This document shows, piece by piece, positions 27,501 through 39,500 of a stretch of DNA of 64,000 nucleotides (its first letter is position 1; each line of letters begins with the position of its first letter). Made by a program: the position numbers and the translations under genes. The DNA comes from Warburgia ugandensis (Eukaryota > Streptophyta > Magnoliopsida > Canellales > Canellaceae). The DNA lies in NCBI GenBank assembly GCA_035236585.1, contig CP141135.1, positions 61,844,190 through 61,908,189 of the forward strand, read 5' to 3'. The notes under the pieces were generated by a model that was given only the letters and a program-made list of their open reading frames with translations, had not been told where the DNA came from and did not search any database.

Positions 27501-30500
27501 CTTTAACCAAGGAGGTGACATTAAGAATTTTATGAAGAGTTCACTATGTGTATTCAGTTGGATAATGATGATCCTTAAAGGCTGCTCATCATCTTGGGTT
27601 CGAGAACAGATCCTTGTCTTGAACTGTAATGAGGATTGGACTTCCATTGAATTATTCAAATCTTTGTGGTATATATGGAAGCTTGAATCCTTTTAGTGGT
27701 GGAACCATATTAAGTTTATCAAATTCAAATATCAACTTGTGATAGACTCGACTAATTCAAACAAATGGTAATGAATTCTCAATGGAAGAATCAGATACAG
27801 ACTTTCCAATTACAACAAATCAAGCTGATAGAATCAGCTATGTGAGTTATACAAGTACTGGTTTTTGTCTACAGAGTTTCCTGATTACACTTTCTAGCTT
27901 TCGAGGAGCTAGATCCTCCCACTCTTCCTTCCTTTTGCTAGTTCTTCCATATTCCCTGTTGATTTTCCTTCCTTTCTTTTATTTCTCCCTCTTTGCCAGA
28001 TGTTCTTCCTCCCTACCGTAACCGAACTCTGTCTAATCCTCTTTTCTGTTATTTTCTGTCAGAAGCCTATCCTTTCTGTTATAAAACCAGTCTAACAATA
28101 CCCTCCTTTCTGTTATAAAACTAGTAGACTAATTGTCTAACAATACCCCCCCCCCCCCCTTCCCTAAAACTACCACCTTGTCCTCAAGGTGGAAGTCAGG
28201 GAACTACATCTGAATGACATCCATTTGTTCCTAGGTGTTGTCAGGTAGGCTCTAGACCCTCTTTGCCATAGTCTTTTTGATTTGTGAATGTCGTCCTCTT
28301 ATCTAGAACCAACCCCCAGGTTCTCCCACTGAGTGCATATCGAACAGAGAATTTTATAGGATCAAGAAGAAGGTAAGATACAAGATTGAAGAGCTAAATA
28401 ACTTCAGCCCAACGCCAACCAATCTTTTCTATTCTAGCAAAATTCCAGTTTGCTTCAGCAGATATGACACTAGCAATCAGTGGAGCGATGAGAAAAGCAG
28501 CAACAAGCAGAAGACCTGGACTTTCCATGAAAGACCAGCCCTTTGAACGAGTAACAAATATCAATGCATGGCTAATGATGCTCACTTGCAGATACACAGC
28601 AGATGCGAGCATTTGTTGGTTAGCTTTCACAGCATCATCATTCATCTTGTCTAGCTTATGCTTGTTTAAAGTCGGAACCTTGGAATTATTAGCAGCCCAA
28701 AAGAATATAACAGTCATGACAGCTAGATAACTGCCACTGACAACTCCATTTGCAAATATTTCACTGAGTTTCCAACTATCATGAAGTGGAGAAGGCTTAA
28801 CCTTGTCCTTGGAGATTGTCATAATAATACCATTCTTAGGAATGGCAATGACAAGAACCATGAAAGGAGGAAAGTTGAATTCCTAGAAGAGAGCCAATAA
28901 CAAAAATCCAAGCACTATACAGATGGTGAAAGACACAGCATATATCCTATAGTTTTTCTTTCTTTGAAAAATTGCAAGGGTTGTTAAAACAGCACTAATG
29001 ATAGCACTCAGTCCAAGCTCTGTTAGAACTATGTCAGAAGCACTTCGGGTAGCATCTGTGGCATCAGCCACTGCAATTCCTATGTCTGCCTTCTTTAAAG
29101 CAGGTGCATCATTAACCCCATCACCAGCCCTTCCGTAGATGTGCTTTCTAGCTTGCAGTTTCTTCACGATCTCATATTTATGTTCAGGAAATACTCCAGC
29201 AAAACCATCAACCTTCTCAATTAGTTTATTGATTGGTAGAGCCAGAATAGCCTCATCCTTACTTTCTCCCAACAAAGATGAAGATGGATACATGTTAGTA
29301 CCCATTTCCAAGCGACGCCTCGTTTCCTTAGCAATTGCCAATTGATCTCCTATAATAATCTTGACACTTACTCCAAGATCTAAAGCTCTTCTAATTGTTT
29401 CTGCACCTTTCAAGATGACCTGACACCCATCCACTCTGAAATGCATGGTTAGATCATGGAAATTTGCCGAAATCTCCCCCAAGGTTTCTAGCCATGCTAC
29501 CCTCAGGACCATGTCTGCTCCGCCAGGGTCGAATGGGTGGAAATCTTGAACCACCGTGATCCCTTGCAGATTCAGTCTTATCTGCCAATAGATGCCTTGC
29601 CCTTTGATGCAGTGACCGTTCCCCACTTGTACTCCGAATTGACGTGACCGATCCACTGTTAAATGGAGTTTTTCGACTAGTGGGTTGGAGATGAAGTTGT
29701 GGGAAACTCCGCTGTCAATCAAGACTACCACCTCCCTCTTTTCGATCAGTCCCTTTAGTTTCATCGTGCCTCCTATCATGAAACTTGAAATGGAGTTTAG
29801 GAATAACTCCAGAGGTTGGTTATCCCTTGTCCTGTTGCCGTCTCTGTCTACCGGAGTGATTTCTATCTCATTGTCTTCGTCATTGGCTAGGAGCAACACT
29901 TGCAACTGTCGATTTTTACATTGGTGGCCCAATGGATATTTCTCATCACATCTATAACATAATCCTTGGGATCTCCTTCGTTGTAAATCAACATCTGTGA
30001 GTTTCCTTAAGGGTTCCCTTTTTCTGGCAAGTTGTATGTCGGCATTCTTTTCTCCATCGGTTTTCGTATGGAAACCCTTATTTCTCTCATGGCTAGGGAA
30101 GAAGATGGGTGATTTACCAAAATGCCCCTACGAAGATACTCCTGTCAACCCTCCTTTCGATTGAACATGGATGGGTCTAGTCATTCCTGGGCTAGCATCC
30201 TGTCTAATTGGATGGGCCTTTATTCGGTCCAACGCCATGTTCTTCTCTTCTATTTTGTGGGTTAAATCCATAAGCCCATATAAAGATGCATGCCTGAATA
30301 ATTTTATTTCGACCTTGATATCTTCCTGGAGCCCATTCAAGAAGGCTCCCTTCAACAAATCGTCGGTGACTAGAGAGAAGTTCGAACGACCGGAGATACT
30401 TGGAGACACTTCTGGTCTACCTCAAAGCTAGAAGAGATTCATAATCGTCATCCCATTGAGAAGATCAGAAACAATGCAGCAGGGATGACCGGAAAGAACC

Positions 30501-33500
30501 CCATGATTGGAAGGGATTTCTTGATTCCGTCCACAAAAACCAATGGAGAGCATCTCGCTCCATGCAAATGGCTGCTGCTGGTATCTTCTCCTCATTAGAT
30601 ATGTGGTTGACCTGAAAATATCGTTCAGCTCGACATAACCAACCATAGGGATCTTGGCCATCGAACACCGGCAAATCCAGTCTTCTCCCTTGAAACGCAT
30701 GATGGTGATGATCCCTCGGCAAGAAGGAACTCCATCTATGACTATCTGAGGGTTCTCCCCCTTCTGTATTTCTATGCCAATCTGGACATTCCTCTGGCAT
30801 TTGTCGATTCTTGATCCATTCTCTTATTTCTACTAGATATTCATCGAATGCATTTACATTCGTTTGTAATTTCCCCATGTTTTCCCTGAAGTCTCCTATC
30901 TCATCCCAGACTTTTTTTTATCTCCTTCTCCATTCCTTCGTTTCTTTCCATCCGGGTTCTAACCATTCCCTGGGTTCGGACCACCTCTGATACCATTTGA
31001 TAGACTCAACTAATTCAAACAAATGGTAATGAATTCTCAATGGAAGAATCAGATACAGACTTTCCAATTACAACAAATCAACCTGACAGAATCAACTATG
31101 TGAGTTATACAAGTACTGGTTTTTGTCTACAAAGTTTCCCGATTACACTTTCTAGCTTTCGAGGAGCTAGATCCTCCCTCTCTTCCTTCCTTCTACTGGT
31201 TCTTCCATATCCCCTCTTGATTTCCCTTCCTTTCTTTTATTTCTCCCCCTCTACTAGATGTTCGTCCTCCCTACTATAACCTAACTCCGTCTGGTCCTCT
31301 TTTCTGTTATTTTCACTCAGAAGCCTATCCTTTTTGTTATAAAACCAGTAGACTAACTATCTAACAATACTCTCCTTTCTGTTATAAAACCAGTAGACTA
31401 ATTGTCTAACAACTTGCTTATGTTTCTAGGTGTTTGATTGTTTTCTGCAAGTGCACGGGCTATTGTAATATAGCTTGTGCAAGTACGGGTCGGTCCCATG
31501 AAATTCAAATCTATTGATTTAATGGAAATTCCAAATTCCAAATTCACAAGACAGAAAATTAAACAAAATAACAACTAAAATTAACTTTCCTAGCTTGGTT
31601 GTAGCAAGATTCTTCAAATCAAGATACATCTGAGGCCATCACTCTTCATCAATCCATTGCTCAGTTCTCTAATTAATGATATAATGGCTGGATTATGCAA
31701 ATCTTCCAAAAATCTGATGATTTTGATCGATGTAATAAATTGAGATTTGGACAGCTTAGTTTGACTTTCTGGGCTTCAGATTTAAGATTAGAACTACTAG
31801 ATTAACTAGGAATTGTATGAAGATAAAGATCTAAAAATTGATTGGAAGGATCAAGAATTGGTCTTGTTGATTAAAATTGAACCATTGATTCAATTAGGCT
31901 TTAATAAACAAAAACTTATTCGTTATGTATTAGTTTCTGTTTGAAAACAGAATAGAACTTAGATAACGCAGAACATGAATAAGGATAAGATAAAACAGGG
32001 GAAAGGATGAAAGAGAAATTAGAAGAAAAAGGACACAGCTGGAATTAAATAAAGAGAACTAAGGGCAATTATGAAAATTTCCCAAAAAATTCCTTCTATC
32101 TTCAAGCCAAAAACTAAGAGCTATGCAGGAAATGCAGCTGTTTGAAATGTGAAAACGATAGGAGAAAAGGAAGAGTTTTGGTGAAATCCAGATTGGGTTT
32201 TGCCAAAAGCAAGATAGAATGTAGGAAAGGAAAGAAATCTGGGAAAGATCAGTGGGAAACAGGGAAAAAATCAGTGATGGAAACAGGGGGTTCGACGGTG
32301 AAGAAAATAGGGTAAAAACAGAAATTGAAATCAGTTGTGGGAAGCAGAGGAAGACGACTACTTCAACAAGAAGAAAACTACGGTGAACAAGGAGTACGAC
32401 TACTGAAGAACAAAGCAAAAAGATGACTGTAAAACAGGGAAAAATGACTGAGAATCAATGGTGAAAAACAGGGGTTGATATGAAGTGAAACAATGATTGA
32501 GACAGAGAAGATGAACAAGGCTGGTGGACGATGGAAGAGAATGACTAGAACAACGGAGGGAAACTGGGGAATGAGGTAAAAAAAACTAAGAAAGACGGAG
32601 AGATGGCTGAGAATGAAGGAAGATTGGGAACAAGGGAAATAACAAACAGGAAAGATGGACGGTGAATGAAGGAGAGGTATCCAAGAAAGAGATGTACCGG
32701 GAAAGGAAGGTAAGGATAGGGCTTCAAATGGGTTTTTTATTCTCCTTCTTCTTGAGGTCTCTTCTTCTCTATGGTTAAGGCTCTGCTCGATCCTTTTTGT
32801 GCTACAGTGGAATTCTTTCTAAGTGTTCCTCTTCTTAGTATTGTTAACCATCATCCAACCCCCTTCTTTCTTATATAGATTTTTTTTTAGAAGTTATTTT
32901 TGAGTCCAAATCAACCTCTCTGTTCCTTATCCAAATTTAAAAATTGTTTCCTGATTGTCTTCCAATCTCCTTTTTCTAGGCAGTTTCCTCCTTGATTGCG
33001 TCTTGCATGATTTGATCAATTTAATTTGATCTGAGTTGTCCAATTCCCTTTTGCTTGATCTGCAACATATAAAACTCAATTGGAATCATCCTAATCATTA
33101 TTTAATCATCTTATCAGTTTTGATGATCATATAGCCGTTAAATTTTGCAAATCAACGGTTGGATGATCAATTGGAGTTAAAATGCATATTTAATCTTAAA
33201 ATTCAAAATTGATGAATTAGTTGATCTAATTAAATGCAAATTTAGGGCTATTTAGCTAAAATTGAATACATAACATTAGGAAATGCTACTAGGAATGGAA
33301 GGTCTGAGTCACTCATTTTATTGTGATGTTGTGATTTTCTTTTCATTTGTCATTTAAATTGGCTTTTTTTTAGTTTTTTAGAAGTATTAAGGTTTGGCGA
33401 AGCAAGTAGCAGCCTCTTTGTTCAAGATGTTGCCTAACTCCTAAGTATATTTGGTCTCTTCTCCTTTTTGGTTTAATTTGATCTCCCTTTTTACCTTTTC

Positions 33501-36500
33501 AGCTTTAAGAATATCCACATATGTCTGAGGATGGTGTCCCACCAATTATGGGGAACCTTCTTCCATCACTCCCACTTTTCAGTTTTATCTGGAAGAGAAG
33601 GATGTTTCTCATCTTGGGAGTTCATCCTGTAACGCTACTGTGTCAATTAAGCTTTAGAAACTGCTAATATTCTTCCTAAGAATTCATCTGGTTAAGGATC
33701 AGGCTTGAAGAATTATGATTTTGTTTTCTAAGTCTGCTCTCAGGAAAATAATGTTCCACTGTTGCGCTATTATGCTTTATAGAGTTACATGAAGAAACTA
33801 AAGACTTGCCTTACTGTTTGTCCTTCTGTAAGTATATTTATATCTTAAATGCAAGATATGATGGCATGAGAAGGACCTATCTTTGTTTGGCATCTTCTCT
33901 TTTTTTGTTCCGTATTTTGTTATTGCTATTACTGATATGTAGCTCATCAATGGATACACTACATCATGTTATACACACATGAAAATGGCTTGAATATTCT
34001 ATATTTATATCTTGAACACATTCTTTTGCTTTCGACCACTTCAGGTACATATTTTTTGCCGATAAAGTTGCAATTGATGACATCACTAAACAGACATGCT
34101 TCTTTGTTCTCATTGGACCAAAAAGCAACCAAGTAAGCAGTAATATAATCATGCAAAATCATTTGACCTCTATTTTGTTTTCAAGGTAATCCTTTCTTTC
34201 CAGTTCAGAATTGTTGAATTTCCAATTGCTCCTGATGCTGAAGGTAATGAAGGATCTGAATCTAAGTGATCTTGTTGGACAACCATATGGTACTCATCGA
34301 CACTATAGTGTAAGATTTAACTTCCACTTTAAACCAGATTTTTCCCATGTTTCTTTCTGTTGAATTTGGAATGGAACCATATTATTTCTTTGTAGGAATA
34401 TCTATTTACTTAGAGGTGTACTGGGTTTCCTTTTGAAAAATTTATGAGGGAATGCTGATATAGAATCTTGATTTGACATGAAATATAGCATTATGTCGCT
34501 GAGGTGCTGGTTTCTCTGCGAAATATGCCTAGCAGTTGTTACATAATGAAGTTTCCTTATGCATGAACTAGAAGAGGTCATTCACTTTCACTACTATATG
34601 ATGTGAATGGCTATCATTTATTCTTTTTTGGTGTCCTTCAGTCCTATGCATTTGTTGGAATTGCCAAGAACAAATAGTTAGTTGCAACTATATTAATACT
34701 CTGGCATTATAGAGAAACCTAGAACAACCTGGATTATGACAGTCTTAACCAAATCAGACTTATTCTCTTGTAGGTATGACCATAATCTATCATTGATAAT
34801 TTCTTCCACTTTTGACAGTTCTGTTTCCAGATTGTCAAATGAGAAATGGTCAAGGTTTCATTCGTGACTTCCCCTTTATTGGCATGCTTTTTGGTGGTTA
34901 TGAAAGAAATTAAAATTAGACGTGGTTATGAAAGAAACAAAAATAAAATGTAGAAGCCGTGATACTTGGATCCTTCAAAAAACTTAGTTTCCTGAGCACC
35001 AGATATGGATACCCCAGCAGGGTAAGGGAGATGCCTTAGTTACTCTCGAACATGTCATGTTTTTCCTTCTCTCCCTTTTTACCCTCACCCTCCCACCCCC
35101 TCTCTCTTCTTGGCAACATGGGTAAGATCACATAATGTCAGTATTTTAGGTGCATACATTCTCCAGCAAGACGTGATATTTCAGATCTTCTACCTTTTTT
35201 CTCCTAAAGAAATCAACTTGTCTTTTCATCTGGTGTCCTGGTTGGTTGTCTATAGTTTACTATGTTATTCAGTAAATAATCTGTGTCCCATTTGTGCTAT
35301 AAAAGCCAATAATTAACAATTAGTGACCCCACTGATCATGCTACAAACTCGCTGTGGTTAAGATAGCAAGATTCTGTTAGAAAAGATAAAGTAATATAAG
35401 TTACTATGCTATATCTTTTTTCTTTGCATTTAGATCAATGATCTCATACTATTGCTACTTATTTCCCGATGTACAATGTTGTGTCTAGAGTTTGATAACC
35501 TTTGGGCTTGGTATAATAGGCCAAGTTTTAGTCATGATATGGAAAGGAAAAAAGAAGTAATGGGTTTTTGTACCCTCTTTTAAAGGCTAGACATGAATAG
35601 ATTGATGATCTAAGAAAGTAAATCAGCGACTTACACCACAACTTAATTGCTATAAACTCTAATAGCTCAATGACGGCAGTCTTGCCCCAGAAGATTGGAT
35701 CTCTTCTACTCCACTTTTCATGATGATCCAGATGAGAGGGGATTTGGATTTAAATGTGAACAACCCTGATTTCAAATTTATCAATTAAAGGACTTCCTTA
35801 GAGAGTGGACTTTGTGGATTCTTTGATTGCAAAGTCTTCTGATCACAGGAGTTGATATTCTAGCCATTGAGTTGAGAATGGATACTTTGAGCAGTCAGAA
35901 CATCTGAATGTAACATCGCTATTGAAGAGAAAGATAAAAGGGGCAGCCCTGGTGCACGAAACTCCTGAGTCTGTGGGGTCCGGGGAAGGGGCAGACCACA
36001 AGGGTCAATAGTACGAACAAATAACTCAAGCCTTCCGTACCTAACTGCATAATCAAGATGACCACAAAGCGTAAGAGGCTGGACAACCTAGAGACTTGGG
36101 TTTTGAAGTGGGAGGAGCAAGCAACAGCCACCAGGAATGTTTCTACATGACAGAAAATAATAAAATATTATCGGTGGTGGATTCTTGGAGGAGGCAAAGG
36201 AGTGGGACAGTTAGTGAGAATGGAGGCTTGTAGACTTCCTCCTAGGATATGTCCATCATTGATGGAATTTTTGTGTGAGGAATATGGTGATGTTGCTGCA
36301 ATGTAATATAGTAAAAGGGCAGCCCTAGTGCACGAAACTCCCGCCTATCCATGGTCCGGGGAAGGGGTGGACCACAAGGGCCTAAGGTACACGGCCTTAC
36401 CTTGCATTTGCAAGAGGCTGTTTCCACACCTTGAACCCGTGACCTCAAAGTCACATGATGACAACTTTTACCTGTTGCGCCAAGGCTCCCCTTCCTGCAA

Positions 36501-39500
36501 TGTAATATAGTACGAATCTAAAATATGTGCTTCCTAGAGAATCAAACAATTACATAGAAGGACCCAATAAATCTTCACAGCAATTGTAGGAGTGAAACAA
36601 AAGTGGATTTGATTAAAGCAGGAACTAATTGGCAAACAACAGGATTTGAAAGAAAAGTCGTAATTCTTCATTCATCCTTCAGAAGTTCATTAGAGCTAAA
36701 TACATACATTCATAAATAAAAAAATAAATACATCCATACATACATACGTGTGTATTCGCATATATAGGTGGCGACATCTTATTGTTTCACTCTTTTAAAA
36801 GAATCCAATAGATCTTACCAATTTTCTACAAGACAAGTAGGAATGCTCACTTTGATGGAAGTAAAATTAGTGGGCTTGTTTCCATACTAAGTTGATGCAA
36901 GTTAATCTTACTTGAAGACATCTAAAAGAGAAAACTTGCAACGAAATTGAACAATTGCACAAATAATCCAGTAGATCCTTACAAGAAAGCTATAGAGAGA
37001 TAAACAATAGTAGATTTGATCAAACCATGACAGAAATAGGGCAATATCCAGTACCCTAAAGATGAAACTTGTAAGCATTCATTCAGTGCTTAAAGAGTAC
37101 ATTGAGACTTTGAATATATGGATATAGAACATCTAGAGGCCCTAATTCATATTATCTAGAGGATCATGTTTAACCCCAGATCAACATAAATAAACCCTAA
37201 TTTCTGCACTAAGAGTAACCAAAACAAAGATAGAATATCTTATACATATTGCTATTCTAAAAGCACTAATCACCTTTTTTTTTATATAGATCCAGCCAAA
37301 GCCTATCTGAACTTTACCTAATATTTGAAACGCGTCTGATATCTGCACTCCACTTTTTAACGGGCACACTCCCATTCACTCTAGCAAAGCTATATAACAC
37401 CAACTAGGCCCATCTTTTGGAAGATCCAAACCATTAATAATCTTGGTTGTATATTAGATGGGCTATGCACTAAAAGTCTCATGCATTTAATGGTCCTGGC
37501 TAGTGTTCTTTGAGTTTTAGACTGGATAGTAAAAAGTTTCACTGTGCATTTTACAACTTAAAGAAGCATGAGTTAGAAGCATCCCGTGGATGAGGTTGTG
37601 CTTAGCTCATGTATGATGCTGATAAGATTGTGACTTGTGAGTGGTTAAGAACCTTTTCCATTGGTCAAGAACCTTTTCCTATCTTTTCCTGTTTTATCTT
37701 TGAGTCCCAGTAGGAGTTGGATGCTTTTAAGCATCCTAAGAACTTAGACATTCTTTGTCTCATGCATAGTGAAATGCTTTTGTAGATCTAAACCATTTAT
37801 CATGTTCAGTGTACCAAAAATAGGTAATTTACAAGAAATCAATGCCTGCATATGATCTTAACCACTTGTCTGGGTAAGACTCTTTGGATGAAAATGGATG
37901 ATTTTGATTTTAAACTCAATAGAACATATGCTAAAAGCATCCAATGGGCATGGAATTTGGTTTCTAGCCTATTTAAGGTGCAAACTTGATGAACGGCTTA
38001 GATCTAAAAAATCATCTCACCATGCATGAGAAAGAGGAGCTTTGACTTCTTATGACACTTACAGAATCCAACTCCCACTGGAACTCATTATCCTTACTTG
38101 ATCCAAACAAAAGCCACATCCACATGGGTACAGTTTTGAAGGCTCTTTGTCCAACTTAGAACTCCTTTCATAAACAATTTAGATAGTCAATTTAGCTGAC
38201 TCTATAGAACCCTTAGGGTCTATGAGCAATATAGATGTGATGGGATTAAAGTGGAGAGAAGTACATACGAACCTTCCCTGTTGCACAATCCTGAAACACA
38301 CTTCCAGTATAGTGGACTAGTCCTTTAACACATTTTCTGTAATGTTTAAAATATCACTGAAAAGGATATTAAATCTTTAAATATTAGAAAATCTGGAGAA
38401 AGGACCATCTGTCACCCCCAAGAGATCATCAACATCTCATCATAAAATGCTGAGCTTCAAATGTCAGGAATTCGACCTCTTACTGGACTGACTCACTCCT
38501 ATCCCTGACAACATCTAAAAGGGTTGCCTATGTGCTCAAGAACTGAAACCTTTAAAACTCCTATTAAGATGCCCCAACTCGGAGTCTCTACCAAGGTATT
38601 AGGGCCTTGAGAATGTTGAACTTTAAACTGGATAGGGTCGGAGTTTGGTTATGGAATGGAAAGAGCAATAAACTACTCTTAGGACGACAGAGAAGAACAA
38701 TGTCAAGTCTGATGATAGTGGTCAGTGGCAGTTTTAGCAACAATCATAAATTGATGACCTTGGATGTGGTCTTGAGGAAATTGGCTTAGGCTGCACCTTT
38801 TATGCTTTCATCCTGACTCTGGAATCATATTGGTTAGTTTAACAGTGTCATTTTAAATGGTCACTGAATGCATCAAGATCAAGTGATGAACTCTTTTCTA
38901 AGGCATCTTGAATACTGATTCTTTTTGCAGATTGTTCACTGTGCATTAAGTGAATCTAATGGTACGCTAATGGAAATTTTACTTTCCAAATATGATCCCA
39001 TAAAAAGTCTCATGGTACCACTAATATGGAAGTATAACTTGTTTAAACAAATTTTCCAAATATATGGTATTTAAAATAATAACATTGATTTGAATATGCT
39101 AGTGTAGATTATAGTTCTAGTGATGCATGTTTTCTTTTGTTTTGTTCTTTTGGATGGTATCTATGCGGGTTTTCTTGTATACGTGGGTTTTCTTGTATAT
39201 GATTCACATAAAAATTTAGTCTTATTCATCCATGTGCAGGTGAATGGAATGCCTATAACTGCAGGTGTTGGCAATGTTATCTCTGATAAAGGTTTCTCAT
39301 TGTTGCTGTCACCAGCTGTTGCTGGACCAATCTGGAAAACACTTTTAAGGCTTGGTGCTATCCCTATGGGAACTAATGCCTGGGAAAGATTACGAGTTCT
39401 TGAAGGTCTTACACTTGCAGATGATGTTAAACATGAGCCCTCTGACTGGTTTAGAAACAATTATTTACTGCATGCCTAGTCAAATCGGTGAAGGGGAGCC

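Larger units (their letters stand above)
27740..31411 (-). mobile_element. Chimeric LTR retrotransposon carrying plasma-membrane H+-ATPase sequence
   Basis: LTRs at 30998-31411 (5' in element sense, 414 bp) and 27740-28142 (3', 403 bp; 11 bp shorter by one deletion) end TGTTAGACAA...TCTATCA. ACTTG flanks the element at 27735-27739 and 31412-31416. The primer site TGGTATCAGAGG (30995-30984) and a G14 polypurine tract (28159-28146) are present. Inside, in element sense: gag, zinc knuckle, protease, then H+-ATPase sequence from about 29404 to 28259, then the last chromodomain codons (about 28257-28160). RT, RNase H and integrase are absent, so the element is non-autonomous. Around 29 substitutions separate the LTRs (about 7%). 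It lies antisense inside intron 6. Confidence 0.95.

Noticed and set aside
28146-28159. C14 run as an assembly artefact
   Set aside because: It lies exactly where an LTR element needs its polypurine tract, so it is explained, although its exact length may be unreliable.
28883-29932. A native plasma-membrane H+-ATPase gene on the minus strand
   Set aside because: It lacks the N-terminal half and all introns, is fused to a retroviral-type protease, and lies between a matched LTR pair with a target duplication.
34205-34243. Longer exon 8 of the IBA57-like gene using the TTTCCAG at 34203
   Set aside because: It would add 40 nt and shift the frame; the AG at 34243 joins in frame and matches the family.
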